In this document: in pieces, positions 9,305-18,288 of the stretch
How the letters are laid out: every line of letters starts with the position of its first letter
Numbering within the stretch: the stretch's first letter is position 1
Assembly (NCBI RefSeq): GCF_016888165.1
Contig: NZ_JACSWC010000387.1
Coordinates: 23,221 to 87,220, forward strand
Reading direction: 5' to 3'
Source of the DNA: Halomicronema sp. CCY15110
Lineage (GTDB): Bacteria > Cyanobacteriota > Cyanobacteriia > Phormidesmidales > Phormidesmidaceae
DNA: 64,000 nucleotides
Program-made: the position numbers and the translations under genes
The notes under the pieces: generated by a model
The model's input: the letters and a program-made list of their open reading frames with translations, nothing else
Told to the model about the DNA's origin: nothing
Database searches by the model: none

Positions 9305-10228
9305 CTAGTTCTGGAAATCTCGAGGGCCATCATAGTCAGAGGCATCGGCCAGGGTTTCTAAAGTTTGCGCACCCACCAGTAGCTCACCATTGACCTCCCA
9401 GGAAGGAAATCCTGTTAAACCTTCCACTGAGCGACACAAACTCGCTTGTGCATTCTGCCCGCCTTCTGCACATTCAACGTAAGGGATTTCTTTCGCGGCG
9501 GTTTCGCCAAACAGCTGTTTTTGATCATGACAGTGAGGACACCAATAAGCGCCATACATCTTGGCATCGGTAGCCGACAAATGCTGCGCGAGTTGAATTT
9601 CTGATGGACCGGAAGTCGTTGTAACCGGCGGGCCAACTTCGCCAGGAATATCGGCTTGGACTGATTGAGGATTATTAATCGGGGCATAGACGGCCAGTGT
9701 GCCTACTAGAGTAACGACGACGACAATGACGCCCATAAACGCCAGCTGGCCAAAGTCGTCCCATCGCCGACCCAGGATTGTGAGCGTAAACATAGATGCC
9801 GCAAATATTGCTGACGTGATGCAGTAGAGACAGGCTGCTTGAATTTCAAAGGCCAGCAAATACATCAAGTAGCCGCTGAAAACCAGCATTGCGGTCGCGC
9901 CAATGAACAGCAGCGGCCACGTTAGTGATTCGATTTGACTGCGTAACTCTTTTTGGCGATCAGGATTAACCACAAATGGTGCCAGTGCCATCCCCGCCAT
10001 GCTGAGATAGCCCAAAAAACCAAATAGCGTTAAGGGCAAGCCAAAAACTTCAGCGTAGGGACTGGAGAGGACGCGATCGCAGCCACCAGTAGGACAAGCG
10101 GCATCACTGCCCATGACCTTAATGACTGTGAGATAAGCGGTGCCGCAGGCTCCCATCAGGGCGATCGCGCCAATAATCCAACGAGACCAGCGATGAATCC
10201 ACAAAGTTTCCTGTCGGCGACGTGGCAT
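9305..10228 (-). CDS. VKOR-thioredoxin fusion, disulfide-bond forming protein
   Basis: A membrane protein of 307 residues. An N-terminal vitamin K epoxide reductase-like domain has four to five helices (about 15-195), with the loop pair C45/C50 (CPTGGC) and the quinone-side CxxC (CLYC, C133/C136). A periplasmic or lumenal thioredoxin-like domain follows, with active site CPHC (C230/C233). In cyanobacteria this fusion replaces DsbA/DsbB: it oxidises protein thiols in the lumen or periplasm and passes electrons to quinone. All eight expected cysteines of the relay are present. The ATG at 10228 is used. A 15-bp tandem duplication lies about 200 bases upstream. Confidence 0.92.
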   Translation of the reverse strand: MPRRRQETLWIHRWSRWIIGAIALMGACGTAYLTVIKVMGSDAACPTGGCDRVLSSPYAEVFGLPLTLFGFLGYLSMAGMALAPFVVNPDRQKELRSQIESLTWPLLFIGATAMLVFSGYLMYLLAFEIQAACLYCITSAIFAASMFTLTILGRRWDDFGQLAFMGVIVVVVTLVGTLAVYAPINNPQSVQADIPGEVGPPVTTTSGPSEIQLAQHLSATDAKMYGAYWCPHCHDQKQLFGETAAKEIPYVECAEGGQNAQASLCRSVEGLTGFPSWEVNGELLVGAQTLETLADASDYDGPRDFQN

Positions 10229-10431
10229 GTCAGTGTATATCCTCTGGCGATTCAGTCAGCAAATTCCCTACTTATTTTGCCTTATGACATGGCTATCTTG
10301 CAGACTTCATGAGCGAAATGGCAATTACGTTCATCCATGAAGCCATATTTTAGGCGTGAGACCTCGCCCACAGTTGCCGTCTCTTGGGTTGAGTACGGCA
10401 TCTGCCAGGCAATTCTCTCGCCTTGTGGCCC

Positions 10432-10461
10432 GCCGCAGGACATTTTGCCGCAGGACATTTT
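10432..10461. repeat. Tandem 15-bp duplication (2 copies)
   Basis: Two perfect head-to-tail copies of GCCGCAGGACATTTT, 10432-10446 and 10447-10461, lie in the gap between the STAS gene and the VKOR gene, upstream of the VKOR start. It is probably a recent slippage duplication and may change promoter or leader spacing. Confidence 0.85.
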
Positions 10462-10497
10462 AAGGATTCTTTATGTCCAGAAGGCTGTTTTCAAAAG

Positions 10498-10830
10498 CTA
10501 GGCTTTTGAGGTACTTTCGACCTTGGCAGCGAAGGCATCACGGTCAGGGAGAACTTCGAACACTCGATCCATGCTGGTCAGTTCAAACAGCATTTTGACC
10601 TGCTCATTGATGGAGCAAACGTAGAGCAGTTTATTGCAAGCTCTAACCTTTTTGAGGACGACAACTAAAATGCCCAAACCAGAGCTATCAACAAAAGTAA
10701 TATCTTTGAGGTCGATCAAGAGCACATCCACTCCTTCCTCAAGCGCCATGTCCACTTCCTTCCGGAAGATTTCGGCTTGGGTACCGTCAAGAATGCCAGT
10801 GGGCTCAAGAATACGAATATTAGCTTCCAT
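10498..10830 (-). CDS. STAS-domain anti-anti-sigma factor
   Basis: A single STAS domain of 110 residues, related to SpoIIAA/RsbV. The phosphorylatable serine region reads ITFVDSSGLGILV, like the DSSGLG motif in which a serine is phosphorylated by an anti-sigma kinase. Such proteins release a sigma factor, or control a partner, by switching between phosphorylated and free states. I chose the ATG at 10830 because GAGGAA stands five bases upstream; a GTG seven codons earlier lacks such a site. No kinase or PP2C phosphatase partner lies nearby. Confidence 0.87.
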   Translation of the reverse strand: MEANIRILEPTGILDGTQAEIFRKEVDMALEEGVDVLLIDLKDITFVDSSGLGILVVVLKKVRACNKLLYVCSINEQVKMLFELTSMDRVFEVLPDRDAFAAKVESTSKA

Positions 10831-10951
10831 ACGTTCCTCATAAATCTGCACGGGGGGTGCACCGCCAATCGATCAGGGCAAGTCGTTAACTAAGTGCCTA
10901 CTGATGTAAGGTTGCCCCAGTTCTATCAAAATACACAGTTTATTGGCCGGG

Positions 10952-12691
10952 TTAAGACATATTTGCAGTATTTTTGCGTAGTTGAATGGCGACTGTACCC
11001 ATTTGCAGAGCAGAGGCAGAAGGCTGACTACTGATGAGTATGGGCCCCAGGTGCTGGCTAAAAGGCTGAGTCGCGGCCTCGATGGCCAAGAGCCAAGGAA
11101 ACTGCTGCTGCAATGATGGCAGTAAGGTTGGCCAGTCAACATATACCAACTCTGGCCCCAGCGCTGGCACCTGCTCGATCAAATCCATTAAGGTCGTTTG
11201 GTCGGCCAAGGCCCCTTGATTGACCTGCCGCAAAACTTGCTGCACCCCTGCTAGGGAGGTTGATAGCACTTCATAATTGTTCACGGTGGTGTGGGCCGCG
11301 ATGACTTGAGTGGCTAACTGTAGCGGTGCGTTTTGACTGCTGCGATTGAGCGTCAACCGTGTCCATGTCGTGAGGGGCTGATCGTTGTAGGCTAGCTGAT
11401 TGACGGTCAGTCCTTGGGCAGTGGCAAAATCATCAATTGCGGCAAAGTCTGAGGTTGAGGCTTCAGTAATTAAGGCCCAGTTAGGGTGATCGCCTGGCAG
11501 CAGCGCCAGGGCATAGTTGCCGGCCAGTGTTGCCGACAATTCCTGAGGGACGGCCTCTGGGGTGAACGACCAAGAACTCAACAGTGCCGCGATCGCTCGT
11601 TGAGCGATGAGATAGCCGCCAATATTGCTGCTAAGGGACTGTAATTGCTGGGATAGCTGATTGCCAGCGGTCACAAATAGCGCGTTATCGGGCACTAAGG
11701 ACAAGGCTTCCGGCGGGTGGGTCGCTGTCGCTGAGGCGCTCGCGCTCGCGCTTGGTGTAGAGGACAACGGAGTGGTTGCAATGGCGACATTGCCCAACAG
11801 ACCATCGGCTAAGGCTTGAAACGAAATAAACGCTAAATTAGCCTGCTGGCCGACGGGGTTGATGGGAGGAGTCGTAAGGGTTTCGGCATCGCCAAACCAA
11901 GCTAATAACTGAGGGATATTAGCCACTAGCCAACCCACTCGATTGGCGGGCAAGGTGGTGATAGCCGCGTGATAAGGAGCTGCCTTGACCCAGCTCACAT
12001 CAGGAGCTTGATAAGTGGCGATCGCCTGACGCAAGACTCGCGCATCGTTGGCCAGGAGCACGTAGCGATCGCCGACCATGGTAGTCGCCAACGTCTCTAA
12101 GGCTAAGTCAGTGGCGAACCCTGAGGTCGGCGATCGCCCAATTGGCGTTAACGTCTGATCAGAAATCAGCGAAATGCTAGACACCGTTTCAAAGCGCAGG
12201 TTGCGCTGAGCTGCACGCTGTTGCCAAAGGCGATGCAGGGATTCGCGGGCCGCATCCGCGTCGCGACAACTCAGAACAACTAAATAGCCTGGTTGCAGGC
12301 CATTACTCGCATCGTAGTCCAAGTCAGCAGCCGTGATGGCTAAGGTCGCCTCTTCATCAAGCCAAGGACGGACATCGGTGTCATAGTCCCACCCCACTAA
12401 GTTCTCGAGGGATTGTTGGAGAGATTGCCATTCCTGTCGCACCTGAAAACGCTGGTTCGCGGGCGTTAAGAGTTGCCGCAGTTGCCACAGACGATCTGGA
12501 CGGGCCAGCAAGGAAACCATCAAGGGCGACTGTCGGGGCACAAACTGAGCGGCTTGGGGTTGCGTTTGTCCGCCCTGAGTGAGCAACACCCGGGGATTTT
12601 GCGAGGTCAGCCCCCAAAAGCCCGCAATGCCAACCAAAAGCAAAATGCCAGCCAAGGCGGCGATCGCTGAATAGAAGGTGCGCGATTTCAT
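10952..12691 (-). CDS. DUF3352 domain protein, membrane-anchored
   Basis: A 579-residue protein with one N-terminal membrane segment (about 7-28, FYSAIAALAGILLLVGIAGFWG) and a large extracytoplasmic part that matches the DUF3352 family, common in cyanobacteria and of unknown function. Visible features are the early QFVPRQSPLMVSLLARPDRL segment and later LSLVPDNALFVTAGN, a small repeat-like element of the same kind. The ATG at 12691 is preceded by AAAGGGA. The frame continues upstream, but without a comparable start signal. The central Ser/Ala-rich stretch (TPSASASASATATHP) looks like a flexible linker. Confidence 0.75.
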   Translation of the reverse strand: MKSRTFYSAIAALAGILLLVGIAGFWGLTSQNPRVLLTQGGQTQPQAAQFVPRQSPLMVSLLARPDRLWQLRQLLTPANQRFQVRQEWQSLQQSLENLVGWDYDTDVRPWLDEEATLAITAADLDYDASNGLQPGYLVVLSCRDADAARESLHRLWQQRAAQRNLRFETVSSISLISDQTLTPIGRSPTSGFATDLALETLATTMVGDRYVLLANDARVLRQAIATYQAPDVSWVKAAPYHAAITTLPANRVGWLVANIPQLLAWFGDAETLTTPPINPVGQQANLAFISFQALADGLLGNVAIATTPLSSTPSASASASATATHPPEALSLVPDNALFVTAGNQLSQQLQSLSSNIGGYLIAQRAIAALLSSWSFTPEAVPQELSATLAGNYALALLPGDHPNWALITEASTSDFAAIDDFATAQGLTVNQLAYNDQPLTTWTRLTLNRSSQNAPLQLATQVIAAHTTVNNYEVLSTSLAGVQQVLRQVNQGALADQTTLMDLIEQVPALGPELVYVDWPTLLPSLQQQFPWLLAIEAATQPFSQHLGPILISSQPSASALQMGTVAIQLRKNTANMS

Positions 12692-12756
12692 AAAGTCCCT
12701 TTTACCGTGCGCTGGCCGACCGCCGATTGGACGAGCAGGTGCCACTGATCGTCAAT

Positions 12757-12786
12757 AGTGTATTACTCCAGAGTGTATTACTCCAG
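12757..12786. repeat. Tandem 15-bp duplication (2 copies)
   Basis: Two perfect copies of AGTGTATTACTCCAG (12757-12771 and 12772-12786) lie about 65 bases upstream of the DUF3352 gene, in the gap after lexA. It is one of three short tandem duplications in leader regions of this window. Confidence 0.85.
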
Positions 12787-12885
12787 CGGCCTGTTCTCGG
12801 CAAGTCTTTACAAGGGAATGAAGACGGACAATCCGCCGTAAGGCGAATTTCGCACTGGCGACCGAAATCGTCTGTTCAATATCGT

Positions 12886-13500
12886 CTAGATATCGTCGCC
12901 CGGAAACTCACGCCAAACCCCAATCAGCCGACCTTGGAGTTGTACTTGCTCGGCCGGAAAGGTCTGCACTGGATAATTGGGATTGGCGGGCACTAACTCA
13001 ACGGTATTCCCTTCCAGGCGGAAGTATTTCAAGGTTGTGCCGTCGGGCACTTGGGCGGCCACAATCGTATCGGCACGTACCCGCTTTGGGTCTTGGATGG
13101 GGCGCAAGATCACCATGTCGCCATCGCAAATCATGGCATCGATCATGCTATCGCCGTTGACATAGAGTGCGTAATCGCCGGGTTTAGTCTCAAAATGACC
13201 CGGATTAAAGCGTTGCGTTTCGGCTTCGGGTTGGGCTTCGTTGACATAACCAGCGGCGATGCTGCCGTAGATCGGCACACCCTGGACATCTTGCAAGATT
13301 CTGATCGTGCGAGCACGACCTTCTTCCCAATCGATGTAGCCTTTTTTGCGTAGATGATCGAGGCGACTTTGAATCGGGGCGGGTGATTTTAGGTTCATTG
13401 CCCGCATCATTTGCCGAATCGAAGGCGAGTGCTGGTTTTCGCGAATATAAATCACCAACCAGTCATAGAGTTCTTGTTGCGCTTCAGTTAAAGGTTCCAT
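12886..13500 (-). CDS. lexA: LexA repressor
   Basis: A 204-residue LexA with an N-terminal winged-helix DNA-binding domain (about 1-70, SPSIRQMMRAMNLKSPAPIQSRLDHL) and a C-terminal S24 latent protease domain. The auto-cleavage bond Ala83-Gly84 is intact (AAGYV), as are the catalytic Ser118 (NGDSMI) and Lys158 (TTLKYF). This should therefore be a cleavable, SOS-type LexA, unlike the non-cleavable version known from Synechocystis. A candidate operator lies 35 bases upstream. It is next to the DUF3352 and ABC exporter genes, and there is no umuDC- or recA-like gene nearby. Confidence 0.95.
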   Translation of the reverse strand: MEPLTEAQQELYDWLVIYIRENQHSPSIRQMMRAMNLKSPAPIQSRLDHLRKKGYIDWEEGRARTIRILQDVQGVPIYGSIAAGYVNEAQPEAETQRFNPGHFETKPGDYALYVNGDSMIDAMICDGDMVILRPIQDPKRVRADTIVAAQVPDGTTLKYFRLEGNTVELVPANPNYPVQTFPAEQVQLQGRLIGVWREFPGDDI

Positions 13501-13534
13501 TGCCGCCGTCCTCGGCTCAGCCGCTTTTGTATCA

Positions 13535-13548
13535 AGAACAACTGTACC
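13535..13548. promoter_or_regulatory. Candidate LexA box upstream of lexA
   Basis: AGAACAACTGTACC fits the cyanobacterial LexA operator pattern RGTACNNNDGTWCB with one mismatch (A for T in the first half). Its position 35 bases upstream of the lexA start would suit autoregulation. Support is by motif only. Confidence 0.4.
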
Positions 13549-13609
13549 AGCGAACCCTGGAAATGTCTACCTTTTGATCAAAAACGTGGGTCTTGGATAA
13601 TGGCTGACC

Positions 13610-15376
13610 TTACTTGAGTCCCATTTGGACGCGCCACAGTCCGGAATATAGGTCGTCGCGCTCTAGTAGTTCTTCGTGGGTGCCCCATTCCACCAGTTGG
13701 CCCTGGGCCATGACATAAATGCGATCGGCGTTGCGAATGGTGGACAGGCGATGGGCGATCGCAATGGTGGTGCGATTTTGGGTGATGTGTTCCAGCGATC
13801 GCTGAATGGCGGCTTCGGTTTCGTTGTCCACTGCCGATGTGGCTTCATCCAGTACAAGGATGGGGGGATTTTTGAGAATGGCGCGGGCGATCGCCAACCG
13901 CTGCCGCTGCCCACCGGACAGCTTTTGGCCCCGCTCACCCACGATAGTGTCATAGCCCTGGGGCAGTTGTTGAATGAACTCATCGGCTTCGGCGGTGCGA
14001 GCGGCCTGCATAATCGCGTCACGGTCGGCGGCAAAAGTCCCGTAGGCGATGTTTTCGGCCACCGTGCCGTGAAATAAAAAGACATCTTGACTGACTAGGC
14101 CAATCGCCTGGCGCAAGTCCTGGGTGGCGAGATCGCGCACATCCAGGCCATCCAGGGTGATCCGTCCGGCATTCACCTCATAGAGTCGGAGCAGCAGTTT
14201 GACTAGAGTACTTTTGCCTGAGCCAGTTGCGCCCACGATCGCGACGGTATGCCCCGCCGGAATTTTGAGCGTCAAATTTTGCACTACGGGTCGGCGATCG
14301 CCATAGGCAAAAGTCACATCTTCAAAGCGCACCGCCCCTTTGACGTTGCTCACGGGGAGTCGTTGGTGCCCTGGATGGAGGGTGATGGGCAGATCTAATA
14401 GGTCCATCACGCGATTGGTAGAAGCCATGGCTCGCTGGTATTGATCGAGCGTGTCACCGAGGCGGGTTAGCGGCCACAGCAATCGCTGCGTGAGGAAGAC
14501 CAAAACGCTATAGGTGCCCACGGCTAGTTGCCCATCCACCGCCATGAGGCCACCAAACACGAGCGTAGTGGTAAAGCCCAGCAAAATCAGCACGCGAATT
14601 AGCGGAATGTAGGCGGCGCTAAAGGCGATCGCTCGCTGATTGCTGAGCCGATAGGCTTCACTATCTTCGCGGATGCGCTCAATTTCATATCCTTCGGCGG
14701 TGAAGCTTTTGATGGTGAGAATACCGGACAAATTATTCGCCAACCGACTGTTAAGGGCGCTGACGTGCTCGCGGACGGCAGCGTAGCGTGGGGCCAGGAG
14801 CTTTTGAAAGGCGATCGCCCCCCAGACGATAAACGGCATTGGGATAATCGCCATCCACGCGACCGAGGGGGCCAACGTGAGGAACGCCCCCCCGACCAAA
14901 ATGATGGTCGTGATGACTTGTAAGACTTCATTCGCCCCGACATCGAGGAAGCGTTCGAGTTGGTTAATGTCGTCATTCAGCACGGCCATCAGACCGCCGG
15001 TGCTGTGGTCTTCAAAATAGGCCAGATCGAGATCTTGCAAGTGACTGTAGGCTTCCACGCGCAAATCGCGCTGCATGGTCTGGGCCAAATTGCGCCACAA
15101 CACGGAGTAAGCGTACTGAAAGGCGGATTCTAGCCCCCAGGTGACAATCGTGAGGGCCGTGAGCACCAAAAATTGGCCGCGAATGCTGGCGACGCCTAAA
15201 CCAGCGAGCCAGGAATCTTGTTGTTGCACGACGACATCAACGGCCAGGCCGATGAGCACGGGGGGCGCTAAATCAAAAAACTTGTTGCAGACGGAACAGA
15301 TGCTCGCGAGCCAGACTTGGCGACTGTAGCGGCGACTGTAGCGCATCAGTCGTTGTAAGGGAGGGGAAGAACTCAT
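13610..15376 (-). CDS. ABC exporter, fused permease and ATPase (MsbA/HepA-like)
   Basis: A 588-residue half transporter. An N-terminal six-helix exporter domain (about 15-310) precedes an ATPase domain with Walker [10 protein letters not shown], signature [16 protein letters not shown], Walker [13 protein letters not shown] and H-loop AIAHRLST. It should work as a homodimer in the cytoplasmic membrane, exporting a lipid, peptide or drug. The substrate cannot be told from the sequence. The ATG at 15376 is clear. It lies alone, with the convergent small gene and rsmI some 300 bases away. Confidence 0.93.
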   Translation of the reverse strand: MSSSPPLQRLMRYSRRYSRQVWLASICSVCNKFFDLAPPVLIGLAVDVVVQQQDSWLAGLGVASIRGQFLVLTALTIVTWGLESAFQYAYSVLWRNLAQTMQRDLRVEAYSHLQDLDLAYFEDHSTGGLMAVLNDDINQLERFLDVGANEVLQVITTIILVGGAFLTLAPSVAWMAIIPMPFIVWGAIAFQKLLAPRYAAVREHVSALNSRLANNLSGILTIKSFTAEGYEIERIREDSEAYRLSNQRAIAFSAAYIPLIRVLILLGFTTTLVFGGLMAVDGQLAVGTYSVLVFLTQRLLWPLTRLGDTLDQYQRAMASTNRVMDLLDLPITLHPGHQRLPVSNVKGAVRFEDVTFAYGDRRPVVQNLTLKIPAGHTVAIVGATGSGKSTLVKLLLRLYEVNAGRITLDGLDVRDLATQDLRQAIGLVSQDVFLFHGTVAENIAYGTFAADRDAIMQAARTAEADEFIQQLPQGYDTIVGERGQKLSGGQRQRLAIARAILKNPPILVLDEATSAVDNETEAAIQRSLEHITQNRTTIAIAHRLSTIRNADRIYVMAQGQLVEWGTHEELLERDDLYSGLWRVQMGLK

Positions 15377-15683
15377 AACGGGCTGGCTCAGTTAGGAAAC
15401 AGCGGCGAGGCCGGCTGTATGGAAACAAGGCGCGATGGGAGATCGCGCCGATCAACCGTCCGATTGCCGATCAGGCAACCTCGCGGCAAGTAAAAATCCT
15501 AACAAATATCAAAATTTACTGAGCTGGTCAGTCTCCGACTGAGATCACAGCCGCCTGGTGATGGCGGCTATGCCCCTGCGTGATGCTAACGAGGGCTGAC
15601 GCCGACGATGAACACGCCTATTGGTCAGCGATCGTCGCTGTGTCTGCTGTTTTAATCCATAGCCGGTTACGTAAAAAGCTCCA
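15377..15683. other. Intergenic region upstream of the ABC exporter
   Basis: About 300 bases with no gene or repeat that I recognise. It should hold the promoter of the minus-strand ABC exporter and that of the small plus-strand ORF that follows. Confidence 0.4.
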
Positions 15684-15827
15684 ATGATGAAATTTGATCG
15701 CCGCCAAGTTATCCATACCCCTGAGTCGAAGACCTCTGAATTAAATCAACAGCAACGATTTGAGCCGGGGGAACAAAAACGCAAAACGCTCCATGAGCAC
15801 ACTGATCCCTGGCAGCAACAGCCCTGA
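15684..15827 (+). CDS. Small hydrophilic protein (47 aa), hypothetical
   Basis: An ORF from two adjacent ATG codons (15684 and 15687) to TGA. It encodes 47 very hydrophilic residues, beginning MMKFDRRQVIHTPESK and ending with a W-Q-Q-Q-P tail. It ends one base before the stop codon of the convergent rsmI gene, a tight packing that suggests a real gene. There is no hydrophobic segment or cysteine. There is also no clear Shine-Dalgarno sequence, and I know of no characterised family, so support is moderate. Confidence 0.45.
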   Translation: MMKFDRRQVIHTPESKTSELNQQQRFEPGEQKRKTLHEHTDPWQQQP

Positions 15828-16757
15828 TCACTCGGTCGCGTTCGCTGGAGCAGCTGGCCCCTCACGACTGCCAGAGGCTGGAGCCGTCCTATCCGTTGCG
15901 GTCGGCGGATCTGGCAACTCGATCGCCAGTTGGTAGATCGCTCGCTTGCTGTAGGTGGTGTTCTGCGCGAGTTGACGGCTGGCCTGCGATCGCGAGAGTC
16001 CCTGCGCCAACAAATCCGTCAGCCTTGCCGTCAGTTCCTCAACGGTCAGAGGCGGCGTCTCGGAAGGCGGTTTGCCCGCAATCACCAGCGTGAACTCCCC
16101 TTTGGGCGAGGTGATGGTGTAATGGGCGATCGCCTCGGCTAGGGTGCCGCGCCAAACTTCTTCAAACTGTTTGGTGAGTTCGCGGGTGATGGCCACCCGG
16201 CGAGTCGCTTCAAATGGCCCTTGCAAATCCTTGAGGGTCGTCAGCAGACGGTGGGGCGCTTCGTACAGTACGAGCGTCCGCGATTCTTCTGCAAGTCGGG
16301 CAATGTGGTCGCGGCGATCGCGCCCCTTGGTCGGCAAAAAGCCATCGAACGCAAAGGGTTGAGGCGGCAGTCCTGAAATACATAGCGCGGTAATCGCGGC
16401 AGTCGCCCCCGGAATCGCCACCACCGCAATCCCCTCCTGAGCGCACGCTTCCACCAACTCAAAACCGGGGTCGGAAATTCCCGGCATACCCGCATCACTG
16501 ACGAGGGCAATATCTTTGCCGTGCTGCAATTGCGCCAGCAACTCGGATAACCGTTTGCGCCAGTTGTGGGCGTGGTAGCTGGTTTGGGGCGTCTCAACTT
16601 GAAAATGATGCAGCAGCTTACCCGTGTGGCGAGTATCTTCAGCGGCGATCAGCGCCACTTGTTTGAGGGTGTCGATCGCTCGAAAGGTCATATCCGCCAG
16701 GTTGCCGATGGGAGTGCCGACGATATAAAGCGTGCCCTTGCCGTTGAGATCCGTCAC
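15828..16757 (-). CDS. rsmI: 16S rRNA (cytidine(1402)-2'-O)-methyltransferase RsmI
   Basis: RsmI methylates C1402 in the decoding centre of 16S rRNA. Conserved segments of the tetrapyrrole-methylase-like fold are visible: LYIVGTPIGNLADMT, AAEDTRHTGKLL, LVSDAGMPGISDPGFELV, AIPGATAAI and LYEAPHRL. I chose a GTG at 16757 (MTDLNGKGTLYIVG, 309 residues), because the longer frame starts at a TTG only two bases from the divergent PfkB gene and adds residues unlike the family. The C-terminal tail (about 285-309) is a low-complexity Pro/Ala/Gly run. Confidence 0.93.
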   Translation of the reverse strand: MTDLNGKGTLYIVGTPIGNLADMTFRAIDTLKQVALIAAEDTRHTGKLLHHFQVETPQTSYHAHNWRKRLSELLAQLQHGKDIALVSDAGMPGISDPGFELVEACAQEGIAVVAIPGATAAITALCISGLPPQPFAFDGFLPTKGRDRRDHIARLAEESRTLVLYEAPHRLLTTLKDLQGPFEATRRVAITRELTKQFEEVWRGTLAEAIAHYTITSPKGEFTLVIAGKPPSETPPLTVEELTARLTDLLAQGLSRSQASRQLAQNTTYSKRAIYQLAIELPDPPTATDRTAPASGSREGPAAPANATE

Positions 16758-16819
16758 CGTTTCGCCATCCTGCTTGCTGTGCTTCAGAATAAACCCAGTC
16801 GTTCCTGCATGATTCAAAA

Positions 16820-17704
16820 ATGCCTAAAACTGGCGTCTTTGTCGGGCTGATCACCCTCGACTGCATTTATCAAACCCACTCGGCCTTGCAACCGAATGAA
16901 AAGCAAGTGGCTGAGGAGGTGCTGCTAGCGGCGGGTGGCCCGGCGACCAATGCCGCGATCGCCTTTAGCGCGCTGGGCGGCCACGCGAAATTGGTCGGCG
17001 TCTTGGGACAACATCCCCTCGCCACAGTCATCCGCGACGATCTGGCCCAGCACGGTGTCGAACTGGTGGATCTGCTGCCTACGGTCACAACGCCGCCCCC
17101 GTTTTCGTCCATTTTGGTGAATGTCGCGACGGGCGATCGCGCCGTGATTTCTCGCAATGCGGTTGATCGACCCCAGCCCCAAACCTTGCCGACCCAAAAC
17201 GTGCTCGCCCCAGCGGACTGTCTGCTGGTCGATGGTCACCAGATGTGGCTGGGTGAACAGCTAGCCAAAATGGCTCAGTCGCGCCAAATTCCTGTGGTGG
17301 TGGATGGCGGCAGTTGGAAGGCAGGCTTTGAACAGGTGTTACCGTTGGCCACAGCGGTGATTGCGTCGGCCAATTTTTCCCCACCAGGGCAGGGCACTGA
17401 GCGAGCGGCGATCGCCTATCTGCGATCGCTGCAAATTCCCCAGGTGGCCGTCACGCGGGGCGATCGCTCGATTCTCTACGCCACGGCCACTGAGTCGGGT
17501 GAGTTGGCAGTGCCAGCTATTCAGCCGGTGGATACGTTGGGCGCAGGCGATATCTTTCATGGGGCTTTCTGTGCCCAGTCTGCCGAGCGGGCGGATTTCC
17601 TCGTCGCCTTATCGGGGGCGGCGCAAGTTGCCGCGATCGCCTGCCAATCCTTCGGCACTCGGCGGTGGATAGCCCCCCTGAGCGGGATGCCTTCGCAACC
17701 TTGA
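16820..17704 (+). CDS. PfkB family carbohydrate kinase
   Basis: A 294-residue sugar or nucleoside kinase of the ribokinase/PfkB family. The N-terminal substrate motif AAGGPATNAAIAFSALGG (about 36-53) and the C-terminal signature DTLGAGDIFHGAF, with catalytic base D244, are both present. It would phosphorylate a sugar or related alcohol with ATP in the cytosol; the substrate cannot be named. Closest wording is of the ribokinase-like or sulfofructose kinase-like kind, but that is a guess. The ATG at 16820 is divergent from rsmI. Confidence 0.88.
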   Translation: MPKTGVFVGLITLDCIYQTHSALQPNEKQVAEEVLLAAGGPATNAAIAFSALGGHAKLVGVLGQHPLATVIRDDLAQHGVELVDLLPTVTTPPPFSSILVNVATGDRAVISRNAVDRPQPQTLPTQNVLAPADCLLVDGHQMWLGEQLAKMAQSRQIPVVVDGGSWKAGFEQVLPLATAVIASANFSPPGQGTERAAIAYLRSLQIPQVAVTRGDRSILYATATESGELAVPAIQPVDTLGAGDIFHGAFCAQSAERADFLVALSGAAQVAAIACQSFGTRRWIAPLSGMPSQP

Positions 17705-17848
17705 GGCGACTCACCCCCAGGCCCATCCATTCGGTCAGGGCGAGGGCAACGGGCTTGTGGAGAAAACCTTTGCTTTTGGGAATTAAGCGATCGCAGATTC
17801 GATAATCGTTAGATAATCTCTACGTTGCTGCATCGGCGGAGTGTGTTC

Positions 17849-18199
17849 GTGAAGTATTTTTTCCTCTCTGAGGGCTGGACGACGGGGCGAGTTTGGGAAT
17901 TTGGGGGGCTGTGGGACGAATTTGCCTGGCAGCGCAAGCCCGACCTGCAACAGATGCCGCTGAGCATTGTGGAAAATGGCGAAACCCTCTGGCTGTACCA
18001 GGTCGAAGATGCGGTATTGATGGTGGAAGTACGCCCCCTAGCCGAATCGACGAAAACGATTGGTCAGGTGGTTTTGAAGCGCTTGATCGGCGCTGAGCAA
18101 GTATTAGACCGACTGTGTGTGGTGGAGCAAGCGGGCAGCGATCGCGCCGCCGGCAACGGCACCGCCGTCAGCGCGAAATCGCCCCATCCAACCAGCTGA
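17849..18199 (+). CDS. Conserved hypothetical protein
   Basis: A 116-residue soluble protein of no family I can name. The first 90 residues are Trp-rich and compact (FFLSEGWTTGRVWEFGG, ETLWLYQVEDAVLMVEVRP), and the tail is low-complexity. I start it at the GTG at 17849, preceded by GGAG; an upstream TTG would add eight residues. It lies 145 bases after the PfkB gene and converges on argG. Confidence 0.6.
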   Translation: MKYFFLSEGWTTGRVWEFGGLWDEFAWQRKPDLQQMPLSIVENGETLWLYQVEDAVLMVEVRPLAESTKTIGQVVLKRLIGAEQVLDRLCVVEQAGSDRAAGNGTAVSAKSPHPTS

Positions 18200-18288
18200 C
18201 ACTGGAGCGCTTAGGAGCGGTTAGTGTCGTTCATGCCAAGACGCGGGCGCGATCGCCGCTGTCAGCCATGCCCACTCACCGACTCGGC

